NCBI RefSeq assembly: GCF_030317035.1
Contig: NZ_JASZYK010000010.1
Span: 124,001 to 188,000, forward strand
Source: Variovorax sp. J22G73
GTDB lineage: Bacteria > Pseudomonadota > Gammaproteobacteria > Burkholderiales > Burkholderiaceae_C
DNA: 64,000 bases
Reading direction: 5' to 3'
In this document: positions 8,200 to 17,026 of the stretch, one piece after another
Position numbering within the stretch: position 1 is the stretch's first letter
How the letters are laid out: each line of letters begins with the position of its first letter
Notes under the pieces: generated by a model
Told to the model about the DNA's origin: nothing
The model's input: the letters and a program-made list of their open reading frames with translations, nothing else
Database searches by the model: none
Translations under genes and position numbers: made by a program

Positions 8200-9096
8200 A
8201 TGACCACGACAACGCAACGCAAGGGCATCATCCTGGCCGGTGGATCGGGCACCCGCCTGCACCCGGCCACGCTGGCCATGAGCAAGCAACTGCTGCCGGT
8301 GTACGACAAGCCGATGATCTATTACCCGCTCAGCACGCTGATGCTCGGCGGCATGCGCGACATTTTGATCATCAGCACGCCGCAGGACACGCCGCGCTTC
8401 CAGCAGCTGCTGGGCGACGGCAGCCAGTGGGGCATCAACCTGCAGTACGCGGTGCAGCCGAGCCCGGACGGGCTGGCGCAGGCGTTCATCATCGGTGAAC
8501 AGTTCGTGGGGAATTCGCCGAGTGCGCTGGTTTTGGGTGACAACATCTTCTATGGCCATGACTTGGCCCATCTGCTCGAAGGAGCAGACGCAAAGGACGC
8601 TGGTGCCACGGTGTTTGCCTACCATGTGCATGATCCGGAGCGCTATGGCGTGGTCGCATTCGATGCCCAAGGCAAGGCAAGCAGCATCGAAGAGAAGCCG
8701 GTCAAGCCCAAGAGCAGTTATGCGGTGACTGGGCTCTACTTCTACGACAACCAAGTGCTCGATATTGCAAAGGCAGTTAAGCCAAGCGAACGTGGTGAAC
8801 TGGAAATTACCGCGGTCAATCAGGCTTACCTGGACCAGGGAGAGCTCAACGTCCAGATCATGCAGCGCGGATATGCGTGGCTCGACACGGGAACGCATGA
8901 GAGCTTGCTGGAAGCGGGGCAATTCATTGCCACGCTGGAGCACCGGCAAGGGCTGAAGATTGCCTGCCCGGAAGAAATCGCATGGCGGCATGGATTCATC
9001 GACCGCGATCAGCTTGCGAAGCTTGCTGCGCCGCTTCAGAAGAACGGCTATGGCAAATATCTAAATCACTTGCTGGCCGAAGAGGTGCGCTCGTGA
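8200..9096 (+). CDS. rfbA: Glucose-1-phosphate thymidylyltransferase
   Basis: The 298-aa protein starts MTTTTQRKGIILAGGSGTRL, the nucleotidyltransferase P-loop-like signature GGSGTRLxPxT, followed by KQLLPVYDKPMIYYPLS. It couples dTTP and glucose-1-phosphate to give dTDP-glucose, the entry step of the rhamnose pathway. ATG 8200 is preferred over a longer in-frame start because upstream residues belong to the rfbD gene. The GTG start of rfbC overlaps its stop. From about 8.5 kb GC content begins to fall. Confidence 0.96.
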   Translation: MTTTTQRKGIILAGGSGTRLHPATLAMSKQLLPVYDKPMIYYPLSTLMLGGMRDILIISTPQDTPRFQQLLGDGSQWGINLQYAVQPSPDGLAQAFIIGEQFVGNSPSALVLGDNIFYGHDLAHLLEGADAKDAGATVFAYHVHDPERYGVVAFDAQGKASSIEEKPVKPKSSYAVTGLYFYDNQVLDIAKAVKPSERGELEITAVNQAYLDQGELNVQIMQRGYAWLDTGTHESLLEAGQFIATLEHRQGLKIACPEEIAWRHGFIDRDQLAKLAAPLQKNGYGKYLNHLLAEEVRS

Positions 9097-9641
9097 AAGC
9101 CACCCCCACCGCGATTCCTGACGTGCTGATCATCGAGCCCAAAGTGTTCGGTGACGACCGTGGTTTCTTTTTCGAGAGTTTCAATCAGGCCGCGTTTGAC
9201 GCCGCAGTTGGAAAGCACGTCTCTTTCGTGCAGGACAACCATTCAAGGTCTGCAAAAGGCGTGCTGCGTGGACTTCATTACCAGATCCAGCAGCCGCAAG
9301 GAAAGCTGGTGAGGGTGACGCGCGGGGCTGTCTATGACGTAGCAGTCGACATTCGCAAATCATCCCCAACGTTCGGTCAATGGGTCGGCGTGGAGCTAAG
9401 CGAGCAAAACCAGAAGCAGTTCTGGGTTCCTGCAGGGTTTGCACATGGATTTTTGGTAATGAGCGACTCTGCAGATTTTCTATACAAAACAACTGAATAT
9501 TATGCGCCGGCCCACGAGAAATGTATTGCGTGGAACGACACTGACTTGAATATTCAGTGGCGTGTCTCTGGACTGGAGCCTACGCTCTCTAAAAAAGATC
9601 AGCAAGGTTCTATATTTCGTGATGCTGTCGTCTTTGACTAA
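9093..9641 (+). CDS. rfbC: dTDP-4-dehydrorhamnose 3,5-epimerase
   Basis: With GTG 9093 as start (overlapping the rfbA TGA) the product is 182 aa, the normal RmlC length. It shows IIEPKVFGDDRGFFFESFN, the catalytic-histidine block GVLRGLHYQ, and the PAGFAHGF motif of this cupin family. It epimerises C3 and C5 of the dTDP-4-keto-6-deoxyhexose. The 3' third of the gene is visibly richer in A/T, marking the edge of the acquired block downstream. Confidence 0.95.
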   Translation: MKATPTAIPDVLIIEPKVFGDDRGFFFESFNQAAFDAAVGKHVSFVQDNHSRSAKGVLRGLHYQIQQPQGKLVRVTRGAVYDVAVDIRKSSPTFGQWVGVELSEQNQKQFWVPAGFAHGFLVMSDSADFLYKTTEYYAPAHEKCIAWNDTDLNIQWRVSGLEPTLSKKDQQGSIFRDAVVFD

Positions 9642-9737
9642 GTCGAATGTTTTGACGCGCTGAGTGCGGGCAATTAAAATTAAATCGAAGTGCTTGAGCC
9701 AAATTTTTGGATCAAGAGATGTAAAGGATTCTGACTG

Positions 9738-11348
9738 ATGACCAAAGTTGTGCCGAGTCCTTATTGGGCAATAGCAAAAATTGCCGCCTCCGCATTATTT
9801 GATGTTGACTATTATTTGACGAAGTATCCAGATGTGGCGCTCGCCAAGCTCGATCCATATGAACACTATTGTTCATACGGATGGAAAGAAGGTCGGGACC
9901 CGAGTTCGGATTTCAGCACGAAATTTTATCTCCAAGCCAATCCAGACGTAGCTGCGTCAAAGATAAATCCGTTAGAGCATTACGCAGCAAATGGCATAAA
10001 GGAGGGGCGTGCGGCATTTCCTCCACATAGCGCAGAAAGCGGTAAGAGCGTTGTGCTGGCCGCGCGCCCGGCTCGAGTGCGCGCGTTGGACTGGTTGCCA
10101 GTAGTTGATATCAACTCGCCACTTGATCGTGAGGCACTGAGACTGCTATTGGCTTCGGCATTCGAAAAGAACCCTGCCGAAGTCGGGGTTTCAATGAGTC
10201 ACGATCAATACACCAAGAGTGTGGGGGGGGTGCAGACATCTATTTCGATCGAGCAGGAGGCATTGACATCGGCTGGCTGGACTTATGTCCACCTTTGCCC
10301 CGCTTTGCCCTTACCGTTTTTGGCAGATCCTGTGTCCGAAGACGCCACTTTTTTTGTCTTGACCCTGAATGGGAGACGCGAGGGTGTAGTCAGGCTGAGC
10401 GACCTATTAGCGGTCATTCCGCCGGCCGCGTCCGAGCAGGCGAAATCAATACATTTGATCGTTCATCATTTGATGGGTCTTGCTGTAGACGCCGTATTAC
10501 GTGTCTCTAAGATCTGCAATGGTGGCCCTCCGATCGTTTGGGTGCATGATTTTTTCAGTCTTTGTACTAATCCTTTTTTACTGCGCAATGACAGGACATT
10601 CTGCAACGCGCCGTCCGAGTCATCGTCTGCCTGCCTCGTTTGTTGTGAAGGTGCCGGTCGCGGGGCTCATCTGGAGTCAATGCGGCGTTTTTTTGATCAG
10701 CTCTGCCCAGTCGTTCTTGCGCCGTCCTCGACGGCTATGAATTTCTGGAAAATCAAGGGCGGTTTTACATATTCCAAAGCGATCGTAATTCCTTTAGCGC
10801 AGGTTGAACTCGGTGTGCTTGAGTCAGGTAGGGAGAAGAGGCCCTTGCGAGTGGCTCACCTGGGCGCCGCGGCGCCGCATAAGGGCTGGGCCACTTTTGT
10901 GAAGCTGATCGAACGTCACGGCAGGGACGAGCGATATGAATTCTTTCGCCTTGGGTATGGAACTTCGATGTTAGACGGGTTGACCGAGGTCGTAGTTGAG
11001 GTCGGTCCCGGCAAAGTGGATGCGATGATCAACGCCGTTCGTGAGCATGAGATCGACGTTGTCATCAATTGGTCGAATTGCTTCGAGACCTTCTCGTTCA
11101 TCACTTTAGAGGCACTTGCAGCGGGAGCATTTGTCGTGGCCCGAAGGGATGCTGGGAATGTTTGGCCGGCTGTTGTGGCAGCGGACAGTTCTAGAGGTAT
11201 TGCCATCTCAACAGAGATCGAACTGAGAGCTCTGTTTGCCACTGGAAAAGTCGCCGAGCTTGCCTCGGCAGCTATGACTCGCGGCAAGCTTCACCGGTCT
11301 CGCGGTACCGCAGACTTTCTATTAAAGAAAGAATTGTCCCTTGTCTAA
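9738..11348 (+). CDS. Glycosyltransferase (GT4-like) with two N-terminal DYYLxxYPDVA-type repeats
   Basis: The 536-aa protein begins with two about 35-aa repeats (residues about 20-95), FDVDYYLTKYPDVALAKLDP and TKFYLQANPDVAASKINPLE, each ending in a GxxEGR motif. The C-terminal half (about 200-530) reads as a GT-B fold glycosyltransferase, with VWVHDFFSLCTNPFLL, VAHLGAAAPHKGWATF and the donor-site-like ETFSFITLEALAAG. The repeats occur in other polysaccharide-synthesis proteins, where their role is unclear. The gene is AT-richer than rfbBDA. Sugar and linkage cannot be told. Confidence 0.75.
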   Translation: MTKVVPSPYWAIAKIAASALFDVDYYLTKYPDVALAKLDPYEHYCSYGWKEGRDPSSDFSTKFYLQANPDVAASKINPLEHYAANGIKEGRAAFPPHSAESGKSVVLAARPARVRALDWLPVVDINSPLDREALRLLLASAFEKNPAEVGVSMSHDQYTKSVGGVQTSISIEQEALTSAGWTYVHLCPALPLPFLADPVSEDATFFVLTLNGRREGVVRLSDLLAVIPPAASEQAKSIHLIVHHLMGLAVDAVLRVSKICNGGPPIVWVHDFFSLCTNPFLLRNDRTFCNAPSESSSACLVCCEGAGRGAHLESMRRFFDQLCPVVLAPSSTAMNFWKIKGGFTYSKAIVIPLAQVELGVLESGREKRPLRVAHLGAAAPHKGWATFVKLIERHGRDERYEFFRLGYGTSMLDGLTEVVVEVGPGKVDAMINAVREHEIDVVINWSNCFETFSFITLEALAAGAFVVARRDAGNVWPAVVAADSSRGIAISTEIELRALFATGKVAELASAAMTRGKLHRSRGTADFLLKKELSLV

Positions 11349-12369
11349 TACCCATTGCTACACCAGTATCTCGTTCAGTTACCTTGACAGAGCTCGGGTC
11401 TTGGCAGAGACGATTCGAAAACATCACCCGGATTGGGTGCTTTGGCTGTGTCTGTCTGACCAAGAGCCGGAGGGCTTCGAATTCGATTTGGATTCAGAAG
11501 AGTTTGACCATGTTGTCCGAGTCTGGGAACTAGATGTTCCAGGGCATCATTCTTGGGTTTTTGGTCACGACGTGGTTGAGCTTTGCACCGCGGTGAAAGG
11601 ACCAATGCTGCAGAGAATTTTGGCTAGCGGTGCAGAGCGAGTGCTATACATTGATCCGGATATTGCGCTTTTTGCACCATTGGTTCATGTCGAAGAATTG
11701 CTTGAGACCAAGGCAGTTGTTTTAACGCCGCATTTGTTGTCACCGGAGCGTACGCGTAGTGGCGTGGTAGACAACGAGATTTCGTGCTTGAAACATGGCG
11801 TGTACAACCTTGGATTTGTGGCAGTCAGAAACTGCCCCGACGGAAACAATTTCGCAAACTGGTGGGCAGATCGACTGCGGGAGTTTTGCCACGACGACAT
11901 TCCGAACGGGCTGTTCACGGACCAACGCTGGTGTGACCTTGCGCCAGCGCTTTTCGACAATGTGTCGGTTTTGAGAGATCCGGGATATAACGTTGCCAGT
12001 TGGAATATAGATAATCGACCGATTTCAATTTCCGATGGCGGTGAGATATTTGCTGGCGATGCATTACTACGATTTTTTCACTTCACCAAAGTTAATTCGG
12101 TTGGCGAGGCTCAATTAGATCGTTATTCGAGAGGGCGACCGGAGGTTTTTGAGCTTTTGAGATGGTATAGATCGCGGTTGATTCATCATGCGAGTAAAAG
12201 TCTTCCGGCCGGATGGTGGCGCTACAGTCACTATGACGACGGCATGATTATTTCAAGGCCGCATCGAATTTGCTGGCGCCAGAGGCCCGATTTGCACGAG
12301 AAGTTCGCTGATCCTTTTTCTGTCGGCCCGGACACTTTTCGATCATGGTACGAGAGCAATGTTCGCTAA
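11341..12369 (+). CDS. Putative nucleotide-sugar glycosyltransferase (GT-A, GT8-like)
   Basis: Starting at TTG 11341, which overlaps the previous stop by 8 nt, the product is 342 aa and begins MSNTHCYTSISFSYLDRARV. No nearby in-frame ATG would keep the first beta strand. A DxD-like metal site appears in VLYIDPDIALFAPL (about residue 105), and a NLGFVAVRN segment is typical of GT-A transferases acting on UDP or similar sugars. It lies within the AT-rich block and probably adds one residue of the repeat unit. Confidence 0.65.
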   Translation: MSNTHCYTSISFSYLDRARVLAETIRKHHPDWVLWLCLSDQEPEGFEFDLDSEEFDHVVRVWELDVPGHHSWVFGHDVVELCTAVKGPMLQRILASGAERVLYIDPDIALFAPLVHVEELLETKAVVLTPHLLSPERTRSGVVDNEISCLKHGVYNLGFVAVRNCPDGNNFANWWADRLREFCHDDIPNGLFTDQRWCDLAPALFDNVSVLRDPGYNVASWNIDNRPISISDGGEIFAGDALLRFFHFTKVNSVGEAQLDRYSRGRPEVFELLRWYRSRLIHHASKSLPAGWWRYSHYDDGMIISRPHRICWRQRPDLHEKFADPFSVGPDTFRSWYESNVR

Positions 12370-12409
12370 CACGTAACTTGTCTTTCGAAATGACCTTTTA
12401 ATCTATGCA

Positions 12410-13687
12410 TTGGCTTCAATGAAATTTATTGATACTCGATATGGATCACTTTGTGTTCCTGACGCGGCTGGCGATTTGATCGGGCGGTTTTTGTCTACCT
12501 ACGGCGAATGGGCGCACGACGAGGTGAGATTCGTTGCGAACGCGTTGCCTAAGAAGCCTGTGCGCGTCTTGGACGTGGGATCTTTTGTCGGTACGTTCGG
12601 CATGGGACTTATTGCCGAAGCTGAAGTGGCCTCCATTACCTTTATCGAGGCTAATCCGATCGTGGCAGAGGCATTGCGGTCCAATGTCAAAAATCTTGTG
12701 AGTATTCCAGCGACTGTAATAGAGGCGGCCGTTTCTCCAGACGGAAAAGAGATGAAGGGGAGATTCGACGAAGACAATCTCGGGTCCTTGTCTTTTGCTG
12801 AAACTCAAGAAAAGGGGCGGGCCGCCGTTGCGGCCATCACTAATTTTGTTAAGTTGTCTGACGTTGTTCGAGAAAAGGGGGGCTTTGATCTAATAAAAAT
12901 GGACGTCGAAGGTCTGGAGCGTCTAATACTTGAATCTGAGCTATCGCTCATGTCGCCTGAAGGACCTTCATTTTGGCTCGAATGTAACGAAGAACCTGGT
13001 GTTCTGGGGCTTGTAGATTTGCTGATTTCAGCAGGTTTGTCCGTGCACTATTTTGCATTTCCTGCCTTTTCGCCAAATAATTTTCGCGGGCAGGAAGATC
13101 AGATTTTTCCTTGGGCCTACGAATCGGGTTTATGGGCAAGCCGAGGGGATGCCCCCACACTATCGGCGACTCTGGTGAAACACCAATGCATTCTGAAGGC
13201 AATTAATTCTCGCGAGGATCTTCGTCTTGCACTTTGGCAGACACCTAGATGGGGTCGCCGTGAATGGCAGGACGCAACTCCGAGCACATTGGTGGCGGAG
13301 GCTGGCCATTTGGTGCGGGGAGAAACCTACGATGATTTCCTGAAAGCGCTTCCGCTATCTCCAAGGCCCAGTGTGCACGAATTGCAACTCGCCATGGAGG
13401 CGTTGCGCGGCGAGTTACGTGCTACGCAAACAATCTTAGGTGATGTCGAACTGCAACTTACGCAAGCCAAAGCGAATGCGCGTGCGCTGGATGCGAGCCG
13501 TGCCGTAGCTGAGCAGTTTGAGGTGGCGCTTTCTTTGTTGAAATCGAAACTAGACGCCATTGAAGATAGCACTTATTGGCGAGTTGGAAAACGAGCTCGG
13601 AATTTTTTCTCTAGGCATCCAAAACTAAAAAATGCTGTGAGATTTGTGTTAGCTCGAGTTTATCGAACTATTGCAGCCGCGAAGTAA
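12410..13687 (+). CDS. FkbM-family methyltransferase with C-terminal coiled coil
   Basis: The 425-aa protein has a SAM-binding domain (about residues 48-200) with VRVLDVGSFVGTFGMGLI, ITFIEANP and FDLIKMDVEGLERLIL, all hallmarks of FkbM methyltransferases. Residues about 320-385 are heptad-like with many Leu/Ala (ELQLAMEALRGELRATQTIL), predicting a coiled coil, followed by a basic amphipathic tail. FkbM enzymes O-methylate sugars; here a surface glycan is the likely target. The start could be TTG 12410 or ATG 12419 (MKFIDTRYG); the difference is 3 residues. Confidence 0.8.
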   Translation: MASMKFIDTRYGSLCVPDAAGDLIGRFLSTYGEWAHDEVRFVANALPKKPVRVLDVGSFVGTFGMGLIAEAEVASITFIEANPIVAEALRSNVKNLVSIPATVIEAAVSPDGKEMKGRFDEDNLGSLSFAETQEKGRAAVAAITNFVKLSDVVREKGGFDLIKMDVEGLERLILESELSLMSPEGPSFWLECNEEPGVLGLVDLLISAGLSVHYFAFPAFSPNNFRGQEDQIFPWAYESGLWASRGDAPTLSATLVKHQCILKAINSREDLRLALWQTPRWGRREWQDATPSTLVAEAGHLVRGETYDDFLKALPLSPRPSVHELQLAMEALRGELRATQTILGDVELQLTQAKANARALDASRAVAEQFEVALSLLKSKLDAIEDSTYWRVGKRARNFFSRHPKLKNAVRFVLARVYRTIAAAK

Positions 13688-13768
13688 CTCCAGCGCTGTG
13701 TGCACGCGTTGTTTTTATTAGAAATAGAGCCTTTTTTGAATTACACCACCTTAGCATCGACAGCAGTA

Positions 13769-15136
13769 ATGGGACGGGAACGCTCGTTCCGAAGTGGTTC
13801 ATTCGTTGTCTACATTTTTGCGCTAGCGGTCGTGGCCCTGGTAAGTGTCGCCTCTTACCCAGGATTCATGTCTTTTGATTCAGTTGAGGCGCTACGTCAG
13901 GCCAGGGAGGGTGTTCAAGGATCGCAGTACCCGCCTTTCGGCAGTTACGTATGGCGCATTTTCGATTGGATATGGCCTGGTCCGACGCTGATGCAGATAT
14001 TTCAAAATGGAACACTGTTACTGTCGTTTGGCTGGATACTGAACAACATCGGATGGCCCATTTTCGTTCGCCTGATTGTCCTAGCACTGTTTTCGGCATT
14101 GCCTGCGCTACTAGGGACAATGTTGGTGGTTTGGAAGGATGTTGCAGTAGCCGCTTTTTATATGCTGAGTCTGGCGCTAGCTTTCGAAATTTCCTCATCC
14201 AGTCGCCGGAAGAAATGGCTGACGGCTGCGGCGGTCTTTTTTTTGTTTTGTGGGATGGCTTATAGGTTTAATGCAGCGAGCGGTGCATTGCCAATAATGA
14301 TCTACATTTTCTTCGTGAATCGAGGGGGAGCTTCTGCGAAGGAAGGTCTTCTGATAATTAGCGCGAAGGCTTTTGCTGCTCTGCTTTTACTGTTTTCATT
14401 GGTATGGGTTGTCAATAGTTTTAGATTTCCAGAATTTACTAGGCTGGAAAAGAATACGAACATGGCCAGCATCATGCGCTACGATCTTGTTGGTATTTCC
14501 GTTTATTCGGGAGTGAGTTTTGTAGATGACAAATCGGGAAATCCTGTTGATCCGAAATATCTTGAGAAGATATATGATGCTCGGCATTTAAATATCACCA
14601 GTCACAATGACTCTGAAGGTCGAATTGCCGACGAGGTAGATAATTTGTTTGGACGATGGATTGCTGCTATTTCCAAAAATCCCGTTGCTTACTTAAAGCA
14701 CCGATTCGCGGTGTTTTCGGAATATATTGGGTTGCACAATCGAGAGATTTTTTACGTGACACACCCAAATGTAGATGAGAATAAGCTTGGGGTGTCTCAA
14801 ACTCCCAATCGCCTTACTCCTGTTTTGGTGAATTACGTGGTTTCGTTTAAGCAAAGTCTTTTGGATCGAGCTTGGATTTATTATTTGGCCGGCATGCTTG
14901 CGCTGCTTTCCGCATTTGTTCGCGGACCGGCTATGCGGTATCGAGTTGAGGCGGCCGTCGCATTGGGCAGCGCGTTACTATATCTGGCACCGATGTATTT
15001 TATAACTCCCGCAGGAGATTTAAGGTACAACTTCTGGAGTATTAGTGGCGCGCTCGTCTGTTTGGTTTTCGTGTTTGCAGGTCATTTTGCATATCGACGA
15101 GACAAAAATGTCAGCAGCCCAAGTTCTGCCAATTGA
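13769..15136 (+). CDS. Polytopic membrane protein, possible GT39/DUF6020-like glycosyltransferase
   Basis: The protein (455 aa from ATG 13769) is mostly hydrophobic with about 10 membrane segments. After the first helix it carries SYPGFMSFDSVEALRQAREG and GSQYPPFGSYVWRIFDWIW. This acidic loop is placed like the first periplasmic loop of lipid-linked-sugar glycosyltransferases of the PMT type. A role as a polyprenyl-phosphate-dependent transferase or O-antigen modifying enzyme is inference. An upstream GTG at 13700 would add 23 residues; neither start has a clear ribosome site. Confidence 0.6.
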   Translation: MGRERSFRSGSFVVYIFALAVVALVSVASYPGFMSFDSVEALRQAREGVQGSQYPPFGSYVWRIFDWIWPGPTLMQIFQNGTLLLSFGWILNNIGWPIFVRLIVLALFSALPALLGTMLVVWKDVAVAAFYMLSLALAFEISSSSRRKKWLTAAAVFFLFCGMAYRFNAASGALPIMIYIFFVNRGGASAKEGLLIISAKAFAALLLLFSLVWVVNSFRFPEFTRLEKNTNMASIMRYDLVGISVYSGVSFVDDKSGNPVDPKYLEKIYDARHLNITSHNDSEGRIADEVDNLFGRWIAAISKNPVAYLKHRFAVFSEYIGLHNREIFYVTHPNVDENKLGVSQTPNRLTPVLVNYVVSFKQSLLDRAWIYYLAGMLALLSAFVRGPAMRYRVEAAVALGSALLYLAPMYFITPAGDLRYNFWSISGALVCLVFVFAGHFAYRRDKNVSSPSSAN

Positions 15137-15173
15137 TGCAATGCTATTGAACTCGTTTAATTAAGTTAATAAA

Positions 15174-15944
15174 ATGAAAGCTGTAATATTGGCCGGAGGA
15201 CTGGGGACTAGGATTTCTGAGGAAACTCATCTGAAGCCCAAGCCAATGATTGAAGTGGGTGGAAAGCCTGTCCTTTGGCATATTATGAAGATATATTCCG
15301 CGCATGGAATCCATGATTTCATCATTTGCTGTGGATACAAGGGCTACGTGATTAAGGAGTATTTCGCAAATTACTTTTTGCACATGTCGGATGTTACTTT
15401 TGATATGGAGCGAAATGAAATGCACGTGCATCAGCGATATGCTGAGCCGTGGAAGGTGACCCTGGTCGATACCGGTGACGATACAATGACCGGAGGACGG
15501 CTCAAGCGGGTCGCTGAGCATCTTCAAGGCGAGAGCGATTTTTGCTTTACGTACGGCGATGGTGTTAGTGACATCAATATTACGCAGTTGGTCGAATTTC
15601 ATAGGGCAAGCAAGCTTAAGGCGACGCTGACTGCAACGTTACCCCCTGGTCGTTTTGGGGCGCTCGAGTTGCAAGATGACAAAGTCAGGGCGTTTCAAGA
15701 AAAACCAAAGGGCGATGGTGGCCATATAAATGGGGGATTTTTCGTTTTATCTCCATCCGTGATTGACTACATCGACGGCGATCAAACCATCTGGGAGCGT
15801 GATCCTCTTGAGCGTTTGGCCCGAGAGGCACAACTTGGTGCGTACAAGCACGACGGGTTCTGGCAACCAATGGATACGTTGCGCGACAAGATGCACTTGG
15901 AAGAGCTTTGGCAAAGTGGCAACGCGCCGTGGAAAGCTTGGTAA
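15174..15944 (+). CDS. rfbF: Glucose-1-phosphate cytidylyltransferase
   Basis: The 256-aa protein starts MKAVILAGGLGTRISEETHL, the cytidylyltransferase version of the nucleotidyl-transfer motif, with KPKPMIEVGGKPVLWHIMK and FCFTYGDGVSD. It makes CDP-glucose from CTP and glucose-1-phosphate, the first step to CDP-3,6-dideoxyhexoses. The length matches Salmonella and Yersinia RfbF/AscA (257 aa). Its stop (TAA) overlaps the rfbG ATG (TAATGA), so the pair is coupled. Confidence 0.96.
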   Translation: MKAVILAGGLGTRISEETHLKPKPMIEVGGKPVLWHIMKIYSAHGIHDFIICCGYKGYVIKEYFANYFLHMSDVTFDMERNEMHVHQRYAEPWKVTLVDTGDDTMTGGRLKRVAEHLQGESDFCFTYGDGVSDINITQLVEFHRASKLKATLTATLPPGRFGALELQDDKVRAFQEKPKGDGGHINGGFFVLSPSVIDYIDGDQTIWERDPLERLAREAQLGAYKHDGFWQPMDTLRDKMHLEELWQSGNAPWKAW

Positions 15945-17026
15945 TGACGGAATCCTTTTGGTCGGGACGGCGCGTGTTCCTTACGGGGCACACCGGGTTT
16001 AAAGGCGGGTGGCTGGCGCTTTGGCTCGGCAAGCGGGGCGCGAAAGTGACCGGCTATGCGCTGGAACCCGCCTATGCACCTAGTCTTCACTCGCTCACTG
16101 CTCCGGCCAGTTCGACGGAGTCCCTCATCGGTGACATTCGCGACTTGGATCGATTGCGTGCCACAGTGAGCGCATGCGCGCCAGAAGTGGTTTTCCACCT
16201 TGCAGCTCAGCCTCTTGTGCGGCGCTCCTATGTCGATCCGGTCGAGACCTACTCCACTAATGTCATGGGGACAGTAAATCTCTTGGAGGCCGTTCGTTCT
16301 TGCGATTCGATCCGCTCGGTTGTCATCGTCACGAGTGACAAGTGTTATGAGAATCGCGAATGGCCTTGGGGGTATCGCGAAAACGAACCGATGGGTGGTT
16401 ACGATCCTTACAGCAACAGCAAGGGATGCGCGGAATTGATCTCCGCCTCTTATCGCTCTTCGTTTTTCAATGAGGATCGCTACAGCCAGCACGGTGTTGC
16501 ATTAGCAACCGCACGCGCAGGCAATGTGATCGGCGGCGGCGATTGGTCTGTCGATCGGCTGGTACCAGACCTGTTGCGTGCGTTTGGTGATCAGCGTGAT
16601 TCAGTTATTCGCAATCCCGGGGCGATTCGTCCATGGCAGCACGTACTAGAGCCCCTGCGAGGCTACATGATGTTGGCGGAAAAGTTGTACTCCGAGGGGC
16701 CGGCATGGGCGCAGGCATGGAATTTCGGCCCGAATGATTCAGACGCTCGTCCGGTGTCTTGGATTGCCGATCAACTTGCTGTGCTTTGGGGTAACGGCGC
16801 CCGATGGCGAACTGAAACAGAGATCGCCCAGCCCCATGAGGCCAACTGGCTAAAGCTTGATTGCTCAAAGGCTCGGCAAGACTTGGGGTGGATCCCTCGA
16901 TGGGATCTCACCAGAAGTCTGGCTGCAATCGTCGACTGGCAGCAAGCTTGGATTGAAGGCTGCGAGATGGCCGAATACACCCACAAACAAATCGAACAAT
17001 ACGAAAGCACCATCACCCATGACTGA
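15944..17026 (+). CDS. rfbG: CDP-glucose 4,6-dehydratase
   Basis: From ATG 15944 the product is 360 aa, the family length. It has VFLTGHTGFKGGWLALWL (NAD-binding GHTGFKG, diagnostic for RfbG), FHLAAQPLVRRSY, the VTSDKCYEN segment, and the YDPYSNSKGCAELI catalytic Tyr-Lys motif. It converts CDP-glucose to CDP-4-keto-6-deoxyglucose. It overlaps both neighbours (1 nt with rfbF, 8 nt with rfbH), indicating one transcript. Confidence 0.96.
   Translation: MTESFWSGRRVFLTGHTGFKGGWLALWLGKRGAKVTGYALEPAYAPSLHSLTAPASSTESLIGDIRDLDRLRATVSACAPEVVFHLAAQPLVRRSYVDPVETYSTNVMGTVNLLEAVRSCDSIRSVVIVTSDKCYENREWPWGYRENEPMGGYDPYSNSKGCAELISASYRSSFFNEDRYSQHGVALATARAGNVIGGGDWSVDRLVPDLLRAFGDQRDSVIRNPGAIRPWQHVLEPLRGYMMLAEKLYSEGPAWAQAWNFGPNDSDARPVSWIADQLAVLWGNGARWRTETEIAQPHEANWLKLDCSKARQDLGWIPRWDLTRSLAAIVDWQQAWIEGCEMAEYTHKQIEQYESTITHD

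Noticed and set aside
13700..13768. GTG start adding 23 residues to the membrane protein
   Set aside because: Not excluded, but no ribosome site is visible and the first membrane helix fits better with ATG 13769.
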